From NCBI GenBank assembly GCA_963281155.1, contig CAUJLY010000006.1, forward strand, positions 62,001-126,000: a stretch of 64,000 nucleotides of DNA, given 5' to 3'. Below the pieces are notes generated by a model. It was not told the DNA's origin, searched no databases, and was given only the letters and a program-made list of their open reading frames with translations. The position numbers and the translations under genes are program-made. This stretch comes from Rhabditophanes sp. KR3021. Lineage: Eukaryota > Nematoda > Chromadorea > Rhabditida > Alloionematidae. Shown here one piece after another: positions 44,855-56,216 of this stretch. Each line of letters begins with the position of its first letter. Position 1 is the first letter of the stretch.

Positions 44855-46658
44855 ACATTCACATTATTAAATGCTGCTAAGAAGGATATTAAGTTTAAAA
44901 AGAAGAAAGCCAATGAAAATCAGAGTATTGTTATGTATAAATCAAAAAATGCGATGCTTCTTGAACGTAGCAAAATTATTTTAAATGCGTTATTTGATTT
45001 GCAAGTGAAATATAAAGTTTTAAAAGATGATTACGAAGAATTAAGCAATAATTACAAGAAGTTAATAGATGGAAACGGAATAATTTCAAAGCGTCGTATT
45101 GCTGTTCATGAATCTGGAAAAAGATCAAGACTTGACTTTATCAAAGATATTTATTCCAATTTTGTTTTAGCAAATGCAAATTCACCACCTGATAAATTAT
45201 TTATTGAACGTTTGGCTGAATATTTTGAGTTTCAAAGTTGTGCTAATTTAGTGTCTAGCAAAAAATATACTACTGAAGAAGCAATAAAATTATTTCTTGA
45301 ATTAAATATGACACAAACTCGATTCAAGATCTTGTTAAGAAGTTTGGCAGATCAAAATATATTTCCATCTTTTTATTCTATTGAAAATTCTTTAAAGGAA
45401 CAAGCCACGGGTAAATATCAATATTCAGAATATCATAGTAATGATGAAGTAAATGGAAATACGATTGCTGGTTGTTTTGCTGTTGACATAGAAGAGATTC
45501 TTAAAGATCGCATTATTTGTCTTTACGATGCACACAATTTAATATACAAGGAAAAGATAGATGAATCTGGAAGTAGTATTTTTACGTCAATTGTTGTCTT
45601 GGTGGTGATTCAGGTCAAGGATCATGCAAGTTTAATATCCAACCTGAGTTAAGAAATGCTAATCATTCGTCCATGGCTCTATCAATTGTTGCATTTTGGT
45701 TTGGAAAGGATACTAGAAATTTAATGGAACACTTTTTAAAAATTCCAATTGAACGAATTGATGAAATCAATAAAAATGGCTTTAATATGACAATCAATGA
45801 TAAAGTAGTAAAAGTGATTATCAAATTCTATTTTTGCTCGGACTTTATGACCACTTATAATTTCTTTGGATTGAAAGATCAGTGCTCACAATATTTTTGC
45901 TATCTATGTAGACTTCAAAGTGGTTCAAATAAAAATAGAAAAGACTTTCGGATTATAACAGTAGAGTTGCTGAATATAGAAGTTTAGAGCATTCTCAGGA
46001 TAATTTAGATTATTCAGAAAAATCGGATCCTTTGAGTAAAACAATTGAATCAAAGAACATTATTACTCCGTGGCTGCATATTTTTTTGGGATTATTTAAA
46101 GATGAATTCTTAGAACTAATGAAAATCGTAAAAGATGAGGAGAATGCTGAAGATATTGAAGAAAGAATTTTTCAATTTATTAAAAGTTTAAATATCAACA
46201 CAAAAAATTACTTTGAAACATTTTCTGGTAATGCAACTCGGAAGCTACTTGTAAATATTGAAGAATTAATGAATTTATTTCCTTTAAAGCCAGAGTATGA
46301 TTTAAAAAAAACAGGGCTTATTTTACTTGGAGATATTCAAACAGCAATTTTTAAAAGTAATGTAAACAATTTAAGTAATTTAGAACTAAAGATTGAAGCT
46401 TTAGAATCAATTTATAAAGAGATACCTCGTCATAAGCTTACACCAAAATTACATGTTCTTCTTGATCATACAATAGATGAGCTAAAACATAATGGTGTCC
46501 TGAATTTGTTCAGCGAACAAGGGGGTGAAGGTCAACATTCATTAATTAAAAGAGATATAATTAGATATCAAAGTATTGTTTGTTTAAAAAGGAAAATAGA
46601 TTTAATAATCCGTTATAATTATCAGAGGGTTAAATTACATGATAAGAATATTAAATAA
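44855..46658 (+). mobile_element. Decayed transposon-encoded protein, unclassified family
   Basis: Three overlapping frames make one long protein. Frame 1 (44933-45652) has a coiled-coil start (LLERSKIILNALFDLQVKYK). Frame 2 follows a frameshift near 45600, with SGQGSCKFNIQPELRNANHS and then AFWFGKDTRNLMEHF. Frame 3 (from about 45960 to 46658) has KLTPKLHVLLDHTIDELKHN and FSEQGGEGQHSL. The GxxGQGSxKF...DTRxNM...KLHxLLxH...FSEQGxExxH series is what I associate with a DDE-like transposon family abundant in nematodes and cnidarians, though I cannot name it. It is not functional as written. Confidence 0.55.
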
Positions 46659-47399
46659 GTTCATTTTTATATTATTTTATGATGTATTAATCCAATAAAA
46701 TAGGTTTTTAATGTTAAAAATTGACAAAAAATATTTACATGCATTTTGCAAAAAATCCACAGGAAAATAATTAAAGTTTATATAGCTTATATTGTAGCTA
46801 AGAATCATGGCTATAAAATGAGACTCTTTTTATCCCATTTGGAACACACAATTTTTTTTAATCGCAAAAATAAACTTTTTTCCCCTAGGTTTGGGGGTAT
46901 ACATTGAAATTTTTAAGTTTTCATTTTATGCAATAGAAAGCCAGGGAAAAACTATAATGTGAATGTTTCATCAAAAATAACAATATTAAACCACGGGGCA
47001 TCTAAAAATTGAAAATAAAAAAAAAGTCCTAGTTCCAAAATTATAACTAAACTGGTTAGTGTGTACTGTCCTATAGAAAGTAGTTTTTAATATCTATTAT
47101 GATTTTATTAAAAAATTATAAAATATTGAACTAATTTCCGCGTGTCCAAAATTTGGATGTTTTCCAAAATTCATAATTTATTCTCCATGAGTTCATCAAC
47201 TATATTAAATAAATCTGGAAATAATTGAACATTGTTGTAATAATCAGCTACATTTTAACAAACCTTTTATCATCTCTATATTTAAATACAAATTTCCTTA
47301 TAATTAGAATATTGTGGTCATAATTTCAATGTTTTGAGCGTCATCGATGACGTCTAAGCATTTGTGTGTACTACATTTATTTTAGGGATTCAAGAGATG
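46659..47399. other. Intergenic
   Basis: No gene seen. The only feature is a perfect 14-base palindrome CGTCATCGATGACG at about 47340-47353. Confidence 0.4.
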
Positions 47400-47409
47400 C
47401 AATACAGGG

Positions 47410-47489
47410 TTTATTATAGGCTATCCTATAGTTAATATGACATAATACATATATAATGATCGACACAGCCTATCAATAGGTGTGTGTCG
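47410..47489. repeat. Clustered palindromes
   Basis: TATAGG-CTAT-CCTATA occurs at about 47414-47429. At 47461-47489 CGACACA-g-CCTAT-ca-ATAGG-tg-TGTGTCG forms a 29-base near-perfect hairpin. They lie at the head of a 300-base patch that differs in composition from its surroundings. Confidence 0.55.
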
Positions 47490-47739
47490 TGAGTGCCTAC
47501 TATCAACAACTACTCATCACCAGAGATTATGGGTTCTTTATATAGATATCAGAGTGGGAGTGGCTACAGTATAAGATCGCTAAATCTTATCCTGGGAGTG
47601 TTGAATTTGTCTTCATTAAATTATCTATATAATATATGATTCATGTTTGGTTAGTTTGGTATATTCGAATAAATTATTGTTTTATATTATATACTAAGCT
47701 GAATAAATTTAGCCTTTTTATTTTGACTATCTTCAAGAG

Positions 47740-48910
47740 ACATTTTCATCAAATTCAAAAATGTTGTACTTAGTAATTTCTTTACAAATTATTTAATGAC
47801 AATTTTTAGCTAATTATTTTTATCTTTTTGTCATAGAGTAATGACCCTTATGTTCTTTACCCTGTTTGTAATCTTTGGACAAACAGTTTAAGGTTATTGA
47901 TGATAATCTGGGTGTTTTTAGGAGAGAGTTTATATAGTTAATTATTAAAGGTATCGCTAACGAGTTATTATTTATCTATTTGTGTGTGTTAATCTAAGTT
48001 AAAATAAAGAGTGTAATTAGTGTATCATTTTACATCTATACAATAATTCTGGACACTTTTTGAACAACAAAATATTTTTAATTTAACATTTGATCTCATA
48101 ATCTTTGATTTTATTACTTTTTATTTTACAAGCCTATTAGTATGATTAAATTAGTTAAGTGGGAGCATTAGTCTACCATTTATCATGAGTGAAATTTGAT
48201 ACTTGGTAATACAACAAAAAAGTCTTTGTATTTAAAACAAGTTTAACAAATAACAACTTAATTGTTTACCTTTTTAATTGAACATTTTTGAAATTACGTT
48301 AAAAGTCAAAAAGTTTAAATACTTTAAGATTTAATTATACTAAATGTTTATGTGAAAGATTTTGTTTCGCAAATAAATTATTAAACCCTATCAAAATTAA
48401 TACACATACATTGTAGGTAACCTAACAGTTTAAGATAACAAAAAATTTCGAAGAAACCATGAAATAATACATTTATTAACTTAATAACATCAAAAAGTTT
48501 TAAGATGTGATTATATTATGCCTCAAAAAATAAATTGTTTTACGATCTAACTTTAAATGTGTTAAAAATTTTAATAAAAAACTTTTTACGCATCAAAATA
48601 GATTATAATAATTTTAATATGTTTGTTTTTCTGGCTGGATTGACTCTAAGAAGTAAATATTTTAATCTAGGTCATTTCCAAGATTATCTTAAAATCTCGG
48701 TTTGATAATTAAAACTTTATTGCTTTGTTGTGAAAATATAATTTTGATTTATTAAAAGTTTGGCATTATTTTTACATATTGACTTTTGTTACTTACAAAA
48801 AGTGTCTACCTTATTATTTTAATATTTGTGAATGCCTAAAATAATCAAGTATTACAATATCACATTTGCATAAGATTGTATTAAAAACCTTATTTTAAGA
48901 ATTAGCTAAT
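47740..48910. other. Intergenic, very AT-rich
   Basis: No gene, RNA or clear repeat seen. Confidence 0.4.
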
Positions 48911-48913
48911 AAA

Positions 48914-49080
48914 TAAGAAAATACTTTTGTAAATTAGCAAAACAAAGTATATTCGCTTAATTCATATTATGATTTTATTTTGTAATTCTTTATTATATAG
49001 TTTATAAGAAAAGACTTTTGTACACTAGCAAATTAAGTAAATTCGTTGAATTCATATTATGATGTTATTTTGTAATTATA
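48914..49080 (+). repeat. 91-bp tandem duplication
   Basis: Two units of about 75 conserved bases (TAAGAAAA-ACTTTTGTA...TTATTTTGTAATT) start at 48914 and 49005. They are about 85 percent alike and lie just upstream of the Srx-like receptor gene. Confidence 0.6.
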
Positions 49081-49177
49081 TAATTAAAAGAAAAATGTTT
49101 TTTCTTAATTCTATTTGTATGATAATTCAATCAAATAATTTTGGAAAAACAAAATACATGCCAAATAATGGTTATTA

Positions 49178-50179
49178 ATGTTGTTTAAAATTGTGTTTAG
49201 ACTTTTAGCAATGGATCTTTTGGATGATGATGGTTATTCTCGTTTAGAAAGATACTTAATTGGTGCTTTATTTTCTTTTTTAATTTTTGTGAGTATTTTA
49301 ATGCTTTATGTTTATCGGAAAAATAGCAAAATTTTCAAAAAAGTTCCTGTACTTATTTTAACTCTCCACATGGTATTTGCCGATATTTTAAAGAATATAT
49401 ATATTCAAATAACGGTACTACCCTTCCTGTTCATGGAGGATATCGTGTTTGAGGCTGGTAAGATTTTATTTTTATACAATATTTAAATCAAATATTTTTA
49501 TTTATTTTAGAATTCGTAAAATCATTGCCCTTTAAAATAGCATCCCAATTTGAAACTGTTGGTTTTCTTGCCCGGATTATCTTGTTTATATTTTTATCTG
49601 TTAATAGATTTTTAACTTTTATCAAAAAGAATTTTCATAATCAAACTTCGACTAAACGAATTTATTTTTATTGTTTATTATCTTGGGCACTGGTTTTAGT
49701 CTTTGAATTTTTCAAATCTGTTTTACATGTCACAGATGTGACGGATATGGGAGTTATTCATAAAGATATTTCAGATGGAGTATTTGGAATTGAAGATATC
49801 ATAATTTATATATACTTAATAAACCCAACAATACTCTTTATACTCTATATAATTGCATTTAGCAAAACCAGAACTGTTATCAAGAACAAAGAAGTTTCGC
49901 GGATATCAAGAGTAGCAACATCTAATAATGAAATTAACTATGAAAAAGTTATACTTTACCAATCCTTTGCAATTTGTAGTGTTTATCAGCTAACTACTAT
50001 TAGCAATTTATTTTTCTCAAGCATCGGAAAATTATTTGGTGATAACATATTTTACTAGAATTTGCTTTCACTATTTTTATCCATATTACTGAACTCTATG
50101 ACATCTTTGAGTTTTTTCATATTCAACAAAACGGGGAATAAATTTGTTCTTTCAAAAGTTTTTTCATTTTCGAAATAAA
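49178..50179 (+). pseudogene. Srx-like 7TM chemoreceptor with in-frame stop before TM7
   Basis: Exons 49178-49457 and 49511 onward join in phase (EAG/EFVKS). TM1 is YLIGALFSFLIFVSILMLYV, and TM3 ends in FLSVNRFLTFIKK, the Srx/Srw-style NRF motif. TM4-TM6 follow. A TAG at 50056-50058 ends the frame after GDNIFY. The same frame then continues with NLLSLFLSILLNSMTSLSFF and IFNKTGNKFVLS to TAA at about 50179, which is a proper TM7 with the FNKT ending. The single stop is therefore the only visible lesion. Confidence 0.65.
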
Positions 50180-50800
50180 CTACTGTATTTATTAAATAAA
50201 AGATTTGATTTTTAAAGATTGTGTAAGTAGATTTACTAAAGCTTTTTATTTGGCTATACACTTTTACCTGGTTAGATTTATAAATTGTTTATAAATGTAA
50301 AATATATAATTAGGATAAATTATTTACCTATATAGACAGACATTTTTAGATAATTCATTGTCTGTTGATTTGAATCTAGTAAAATCTAGTATTGATAAGA
50401 ATTTTATTCACATTAATTTTTTTAAATTATATTAGCGTTAACAAACAACTTTATACTATGCTTAAAAACGCTATACTTATTTTTTATCTCAATACCTATA
50501 ATCATTTTATGTACATGAGATGCATTCATAATAATTTTAAATGTATATTTAAATGCTTATTAGTAAAATCAAAACCTATTAGTAGTTTGAAAATAAATCC
50601 AAGTGCGTGAAGATTTAATAAAAGACCTTAAACAATATATTTGATTATCTCCCAATTTTTATTCTATATACTTCAACCCACGTAAAATGATGCATTACAT
50701 AAGCGTGTAAAGTTAAATATTCTAAAAACATAAATTAGTTAGAGAATATATAATTTATAAAGAAAGTGTTCTTGAAGAATTTAATCAAATAATGTATACA
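50180..50800. other. Intergenic, AT-rich
   Basis: No gene recognised. Confidence 0.35.
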
Positions 50801-50808
50801 ATACATTT

Positions 50809-51629
50809 TCAGATAATTACATAATAATAATACCATTTGTTCAACAATTTTAAAATAGATTTGCTACTATCACATTTTGATATGTCACTAAATTTTTTGA
50901 GTGAATTTTTAATTTTTCTTCCTGATTTTATATTCGTATTCTTTCTCAACAAGGAACATAGAAAATTTAAATGAGTTTGATTGAATAGTTTCTTTTGATC
51001 AAGCATTGGAATATACGTTGAATTTCTATATTCAAAATATTTTAAATAAGCCTTTTTATTTTGGATCAAGTATTTTATATGCTTTGGCATTTCACGTGCA
51101 TTTTTATAATCATCCATTGCAATTATTGAGTTTTCAGGAACAATATTTTTATAAATTTTTCTTCTTTGTACGATTGGAAAAGAATTAAAATGAAGCTTGA
51201 CAAAATATTTCTCGCTTATGTATTCATTGCAAATAGAATTTTCCATAATACTAAAAAATAATATTTATTAACAACCTTTTTGACACATTTGACATTGAAT
51301 CGGCCGCAGATGGTTTTCCTACTAATTTATTTGGCACAATTACCGAAAATATCAACATTAAAATGCTTATCTACTTTAGCTAGAAAATCTTCTCTTCTTG
51401 AAGGTGTCCTGCAATTAGAAGTAAAACTAGCAATTTTGGAGTACAATTTTCCTTTTAAAATTTTATCTGGATTAATTTCAAGTTTAACTCTTTTGTAAAA
51501 ATTTTCACCTGCATAAGAAAATTGAACATTTGTTTTTGAGTTGTAAGTCATAATATAATCTAAATAACTCAATTTAATTGTTACTGGTGGCTTAAAAATA
51601 GCTATATTTTTCGGGCTTTCTAAACTCAT
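50809..51629 (-). pseudogene. Alpha-1,3-fucosyltransferase (GT10)-like fragment
   Basis: The first minus-strand block (51629-51327) has MSLESPKNIAI, YIMTYNSKTNVQFSYA, KIASFTSNCRTPSRRE and HFNVDIFGNCAK. These match the GT10 signatures ESP, MTYR.DSD, VSNC...R, VDIYGKC. The second block (51246-50809) has MENSICNEYISEKYF and then IAMDDYKNAREMPKHIKYLI. These match FENSLCKDYITEK and the later SFI..DF region. Between the blocks the frame is lost and the Y-K-F-Y-L stretch is missing. The N-terminal Golgi anchor and acceptor half are absent. GT10 enzymes add fucose to N-glycans in the Golgi. Confidence 0.7.
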
Positions 51630-51835
51630 TCATACGGTTTTTTGATAACGTGAGATTTTCTTAGGAAAATCGTTCGTTGTCATGACACGAAAATGAAACA
51701 AAAATGCGTTTGCTTTCTATTAGAAGTAATGTGACAATTTGTATGATTAAATTTGAAGTAGAATGGATTTGAAGATCCAAAAAATGTTGTCCACATGACA
51801 ATTAAAATGTCATTTTTCTTGTCAGCATTTAAATA

Positions 51836-53144
51836 AAGGGTGTCCACTAATAACTCAGCACTTCTCTAAAATGATTGCTGTAGAATCATATGATGTACAG
51901 GTATGTTTAAATTACTGTAGTTAGATAGCCCTACTTCTGGCCTACAAAATAAGATGTCATTCGACTTATTTCGGCTTTAACTCACCAAGATGCGCAAGGC
52001 AGAAAGAGATGCATTAGCAATTAAAGTTGTCAATAAGTATAAATTATTAGGTAAGGACAATGTTCAAAAAGTCGTCGTAATATTTGTTGCTGCAGGTTAT
52101 TCAAGGCAAACTATCCAAGGGATTATCAGACGATACCAAAGCAATGGGAAAGTCATCACGAAGTCACCTCCCGGCCGAAAACCAAATGCCAAACTCATTA
52201 CAAAGGTCACAAATATTTTGGATAAGAACCCCTCAACTTCTGTTCGTACCGGAAGCCATGCACTAAAGACATCGAAGTCTAACTTCCATCGTATCAAATC
52301 AAAGGTATTGAAGAGACGAAGCTTTGTAAAGGTCACTATTCCCGAAATCAACGAGAAGCAGGCCGCTACAGGCAAGAAGAACATCAAGAAGCTGTATGAA
52401 AATGTCAACAACAGAAAAATGGTCATTGTATGGATGATGAAACATATGTTCCGATGGACCCAAAAAATGTTCCTGGAAGGGAATTCTACTCGGCCACATC
52501 TCGGACAGCCATCCCCATTAATGTTAGAGCCAGAACCAAGAAGAAGTATGCCGGGAAGTTCATGATTTGGCAAGCGATTGATGAAAATGGTAACATTACT
52601 AAACCATTTGTTACTGACAAATCAATGAATTGGGAAGTCTACCTGCATTGTCTCAACAAGTTTTTACTCCCATTTATTAAGAAGCATCAAACGGACACGC
52701 CTATGTTGTTTTGGCCTGATATGGCCACTTGTCACTACCAAAAAGATGTCAAGAAATTTCTTAAAGAAAACAAAATAAATTTTGTTGACAAAATTGAAAA
52801 TGCTCCCTGTGTTCCACATCTCCGTCCTATTGAGAAGTTTTGGGCTTTATGTAAAGCTGAATACAAAAAAGAAGTATCTCCATCTACTTCCGTCAAAGAA
52901 ATGGAAAAAACGTGGACAAAAATATCTAAACGGGTCGCTAATAAGTCTGGGCAAGCTCTTTTTGATGGGTTGAGAGGAAAGCTGCGTTTGACCGCAAGGG
53001 AAGGAGTATATGCCGTTCTTTCTAAGTAATTTTGTATTCTATTTTTAAAGGGCTATCCAGTGATAATAAATGTTTTAATTTTCGTCGATTATTTCAAAAG
53101 TTATGACCATTTTAAAAAGTGCTGAGTTACTAGTGGACACCCTT
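51836..53144 (+). mobile_element. Tc1-like element, DD37E, one frameshift
   Basis: The element is 1309 bp, flanked by TA at 51834-51835 and 53145-53146. Its terminal inverted repeats start AAGGGTGTCCACTA, with one mismatch in about 27 bases. The transposase runs 51990 to 53029 but changes frame near 52430. The first part has the HTH and GRKP linker. The second has MDDETYVPMD, MLFWPDMATCHY and PHLRPIEKFWALCK. I count 37 residues between the second Asp and the Glu. A deletion derivative of this element begins at 63900. Confidence 0.9.
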
Positions 53145-53684
53145 TACTAACAAAGTTGATAGTCTCCAACCTATTGTCGATAACTGTTAGTGCGGTGATG
53201 AAACTTGTCCAATTCCTCCATTAGTTGTGGCAAGAGAATAGTTAAAATGATTAATGAAAAAACATCAGAGATGGCGTTATTGGCAAAGATGTTGTATATT
53301 TCATTTAAAAGCTTGCTAACTGTGTCAAAGCTACAATGGGTCTAATCTTACTTATAAATCATCAAACACTCAATTAATTTTTAAAGTTAACAATATAAAT
53401 GATGTGTTTTATACTAAACATTCTCATAAAATCGCCCATTATTTGAATGTATTTGTCAATTTCTGTAATATCAGAATGTCTTCTAATATCCTGATATTTA
53501 ATATCAGTGCGACAGGTATAATACATGCATCTACTTAAATCTTAGTTTAAGTATTTATTTAAAGTCCAATGAAAATTCTCAAAAAGACTAATACATGATA
53601 GAAAATAACCACACAAAGGGTTATTAAAATAGAATACTTGAAATATAAATATTTTATAAAAATAAATAATCACAACTTATGGCT
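53145..53684. other. Intergenic
   Basis: Broken coding-like pieces around 53190-53340 (for example CGDETCPIPPLVVAR) are too short to assign. Otherwise AT-rich. Confidence 0.3.
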
Positions 53685-56216
53685 TTATTTAAGAATAGGC
53701 TTATTGTTAACATATATAAACTTTACTAAGATGCAAACAGCATATTGTTGCATGAATTCATTATTTTGATATAATTCATGAACGCTCCTGTTTCTAAGCT
53801 TACACATATCGAAAGAATGTACAATGTTAAAGGATCGCAGAATTGTATCATATGGTATATCTTTTGGCGTGGCATTATTTGTATTGCCTTTGGATAAATT
53901 AAGTACATTTTTATACACCATTTCTAAAATGGCAAAAATGTCACTGTACATTTGTCTGATTAAATATGTTAATTGTTTTTCCGTATTATCTCTCTCTGCT
54001 TGCGATTCCTTTAAATTTTCCCATTCCAGCAAATCATTACATTTTTCGATTAATAAGGAACTATCTTTATATTGCTTATATTTGGGACTTATTGACAATT
54101 CACCACCCTTGAAACAATTAAAATTTTTTGTGTATGAATTTTTTGAATATATTTTAAATGATATATCTTCAGGAGATAAATCATGATTTTTCCAGAATTC
54201 AATATAATAATCCATTTTGCCAGTTGCAATTTTATAATTTATAGCCGAAATGATTTCTTTTAATTTATTTTGATGAAGAAGGGTTTCAAATTTATCTTTA
54301 CGTTTCAAACAATTGCAAGTTAATTTTTCTTGATCTATTTGATCCATATGATTTGAGTCTTTAGTAGATAATGATTCTAAATAACAACTTAACGATTTTG
54401 TATTATCACAATCATTTATAAGCACTTTCAAACTAAGGGGAAATTGTTCGCTTATTGTCCTATTTGATTTGTTTTCTGAGTTTTCTTTATAGTTTCCTAA
54501 GCATTCTAATCTTAAAATTTCTAATTTATCAAAATTCAAAAAATAGTCTTCTTTGAAGTCTTCCAAAACATTTTCTCTATTACCTAACATTTCTAATTGC
54601 GTCAAATTTGGGAATGCTAATTTGAGTTCGCAGCCAAAATCTTTGAAATAACCGTTAGTTTCTTTTAATGATAAGAAGTGAATTAATTTAGGCATTTTTT
54701 TAAGAAATTCCATAAATTGTTCCTTTGTGGTTTTATCGGAAGTCTCTTGGGAATAACAAATGACCAAACTTCTTAGTTCTTTCAAGTTTTCAAGTTCTTT
54801 TCCAGCTTTGTCTAAAATGTCGTTATCAATTTCATTATGTAAAATAATTATTTTTATAATATTTGGGAATAATTTATCAGTTGGAGTATCGCCAATATAT
54901 TCAGCCAAACGGTATAATGTTGTCTTCAAAATAAAGGAATCGCAATTCACAGAAATACCATGAGGAATTTTTTTTGTTGCTGTATAAAAGATGTTAAATT
55001 TTATATTCTGACAGTTTTTCGAATTCTCTTTGCAAATATCAATAATTTTACAAGCAGCCTTTAATTGAACAGGTATATTTACGTAAAAAGTAAAGATAAT
55101 CTGAAGTTTGCCTCCAAAGCAATATTTTTTAAGTAACTCTAATATCTTTTGATTTTCATTGTTATAATTAAAAATTGTATCATTAAATGTAAATTTCCAC
55201 TCAAATTGTTCTAACTTCGGATACCATTTTCTCAAATCATAACATTCGTCATCTAAGTTGATTGATTTCAAGTAATCCCATGATTCAAAGTTATTGGCAT
55301 AAATCATGCAAATTCTTTCTTCCGATCGAAACATTAAGAGTATTCTATGAAGTTCTTTTACATAACTAAAGTGCTTTTTTTGAATATATTTCCATTGTTC
55401 ACGAGATTTGTCTTTTTCATGTGTAGAAATTGAATAAAAAAAGTTAAAATAAATTCTTGGAATTTTCTGTAATTTCATTACAATTGGCTTAAGAAGTGAT
55501 ACAATATCGTCCACATTTTCTTTGGCTTCTCTTTTGTAAAAAATATTGTAAAAATGAAGTTGAATATTCAAAAATTCTGAGTATTCAAAATTCCTATCTT
55601 CAAGATCGTGTGCAATTTGTTTGAATTCTTCAGGAGAATCGAAATTTGTATTAAACAATGTTCCTTTTAGGATATTTAATTTTTTATTTGACTTACATTG
55701 CTCCACTTTGAATTTTTCTAACTCAGATAATAAAGTTGATAAGCTTAAGTTTGATTCTTTTAAGCTTTCATTTAATTTGGTTTCTGTGTCTATTGACTCT
55801 CCATTTAATTTGGTTTCTGTGTCTATTGACTCTCCATTTAATTTCTCGAAATCTTTATTTACATCACTTATTTTTTCATTTAAATTACCTAATTCTGTCT
55901 TTAAGTTATCTAAGTTTATTAGTTCATCCATCAATTTTTTTAACTCTTTATTTAAGTTTCTTATTTTTTCATTTGATTTGTTTATTCTTTTAATTATACT
56001 TGATGTGAAACACTCATTTTTTGAATTTGACCCATTCTCTAAGTATTTTATTATCTCTTTATTTAACTCAGTAAACTGTAAAGGTTTTCCAATTTGACCA
56101 CAATGGATAAAGATCTCACAATCCTCAATAACAGATTTAGTCACTTCGGGATTGTTTGGTGTCGATTTTGACGAGCTTGGGGATGTTTGATTATGTTTTC
56201 GAATTTTAGTTGTCAT
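53685..56216 (-). CDS. Orphan protein: coiled coil, LRR-like region, C-terminal HEPN-type motif
   Basis: One uninterrupted 843-codon ORF without introns, unlike its neighbours. Residues 1-30 are Ser/Thr/Pro-rich. Residues about 50-185 are heptad-like (EKIRNLNKELKKLMDELINL) and contain a perfect 11-residue tandem duplication KLNGESIDTET at 125-146. Residues about 200-440 are helical and unassigned. Residues about 445-605 show leucine-rich-repeat-like strands (LFPNIIKIIILHNEID, LEILRLECLGNY). The end, about 720-843, is helical and carries CKLRNRSVHELYQ at 806-818. Its RNxxxH matches the Rx4-6H signature of HEPN domains, many of which are RNases. There is no signal peptide or membrane segment. 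Function is unknown; the HEPN call is inference from one motif and helical context. Confidence 0.7.
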   Translation of the reverse strand: MTTKIRKHNQTSPSSSKSTPNNPEVTKSVIEDCEIFIHCGQIGKPLQFTELNKEIIKYLENGSNSKNECFTSSIIKRINKSNEKIRNLNKELKKLMDELINLDNLKTELGNLNEKISDVNKDFEKLNGESIDTETKLNGESIDTETKLNESLKESNLSLSTLLSELEKFKVEQCKSNKKLNILKGTLFNTNFDSPEEFKQIAHDLEDRNFEYSEFLNIQLHFYNIFYKREAKENVDDIVSLLKPIVMKLQKIPRIYFNFFYSISTHEKDKSREQWKYIQKKHFSYVKELHRILLMFRSEERICMIYANNFESWDYLKSINLDDECYDLRKWYPKLEQFEWKFTFNDTIFNYNNENQKILELLKKYCFGGKLQIIFTFYVNIPVQLKAACKIIDICKENSKNCQNIKFNIFYTATKKIPHGISVNCDSFILKTTLYRLAEYIGDTPTDKLFPNIIKIIILHNEIDNDILDKAGKELENLKELRSLVICYSQETSDKTTKEQFMEFLKKMPKLIHFLSLKETNGYFKDFGCELKLAFPNLTQLEMLGNRENVLEDFKEDYFLNFDKLEILRLECLGNYKENSENKSNRTISEQFPLSLKVLINDCDNTKSLSCYLESLSTKDSNHMDQIDQEKLTCNCLKRKDKFETLLHQNKLKEIISAINYKIATGKMDYYIEFWKNHDLSPEDISFKIYSKNSYTKNFNCFKGGELSISPKYKQYKDSSLLIEKCNDLLEWENLKESQAERDNTEKQLTYLIRQMYSDIFAILEMVYKNVLNLSKGNTNNATPKDIPYDTILRSFNIVHSFDMCKLRNRSVHELYQNNEFMQQYAVCILVKFIYVNNKPILK
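55777..55842. repeat. 33-bp tandem duplication inside the orphan gene
   Basis: Two identical 33-base units keep the reading frame and encode the repeated KLNGESIDTET. They indicate recent in-frame slippage in the coiled-coil part. Confidence 0.85.

Noticed and set aside
47400..47740. Solo LTR call
   Set aside because: There is no convincing TG...CA boundary with a flanking target duplication, so it is kept only as an observation.
52097..52573. 158-codon minus-strand ORF in the DD37E element
   Set aside because: It is antisense to the transposase reading frames.
55621..56097. 158-codon plus-strand ORF opposite the orphan gene
   Set aside because: It is a shadow of the coiled-coil region (Phe/Ser/Leu-rich antisense of Lys/Glu/Asn codons).
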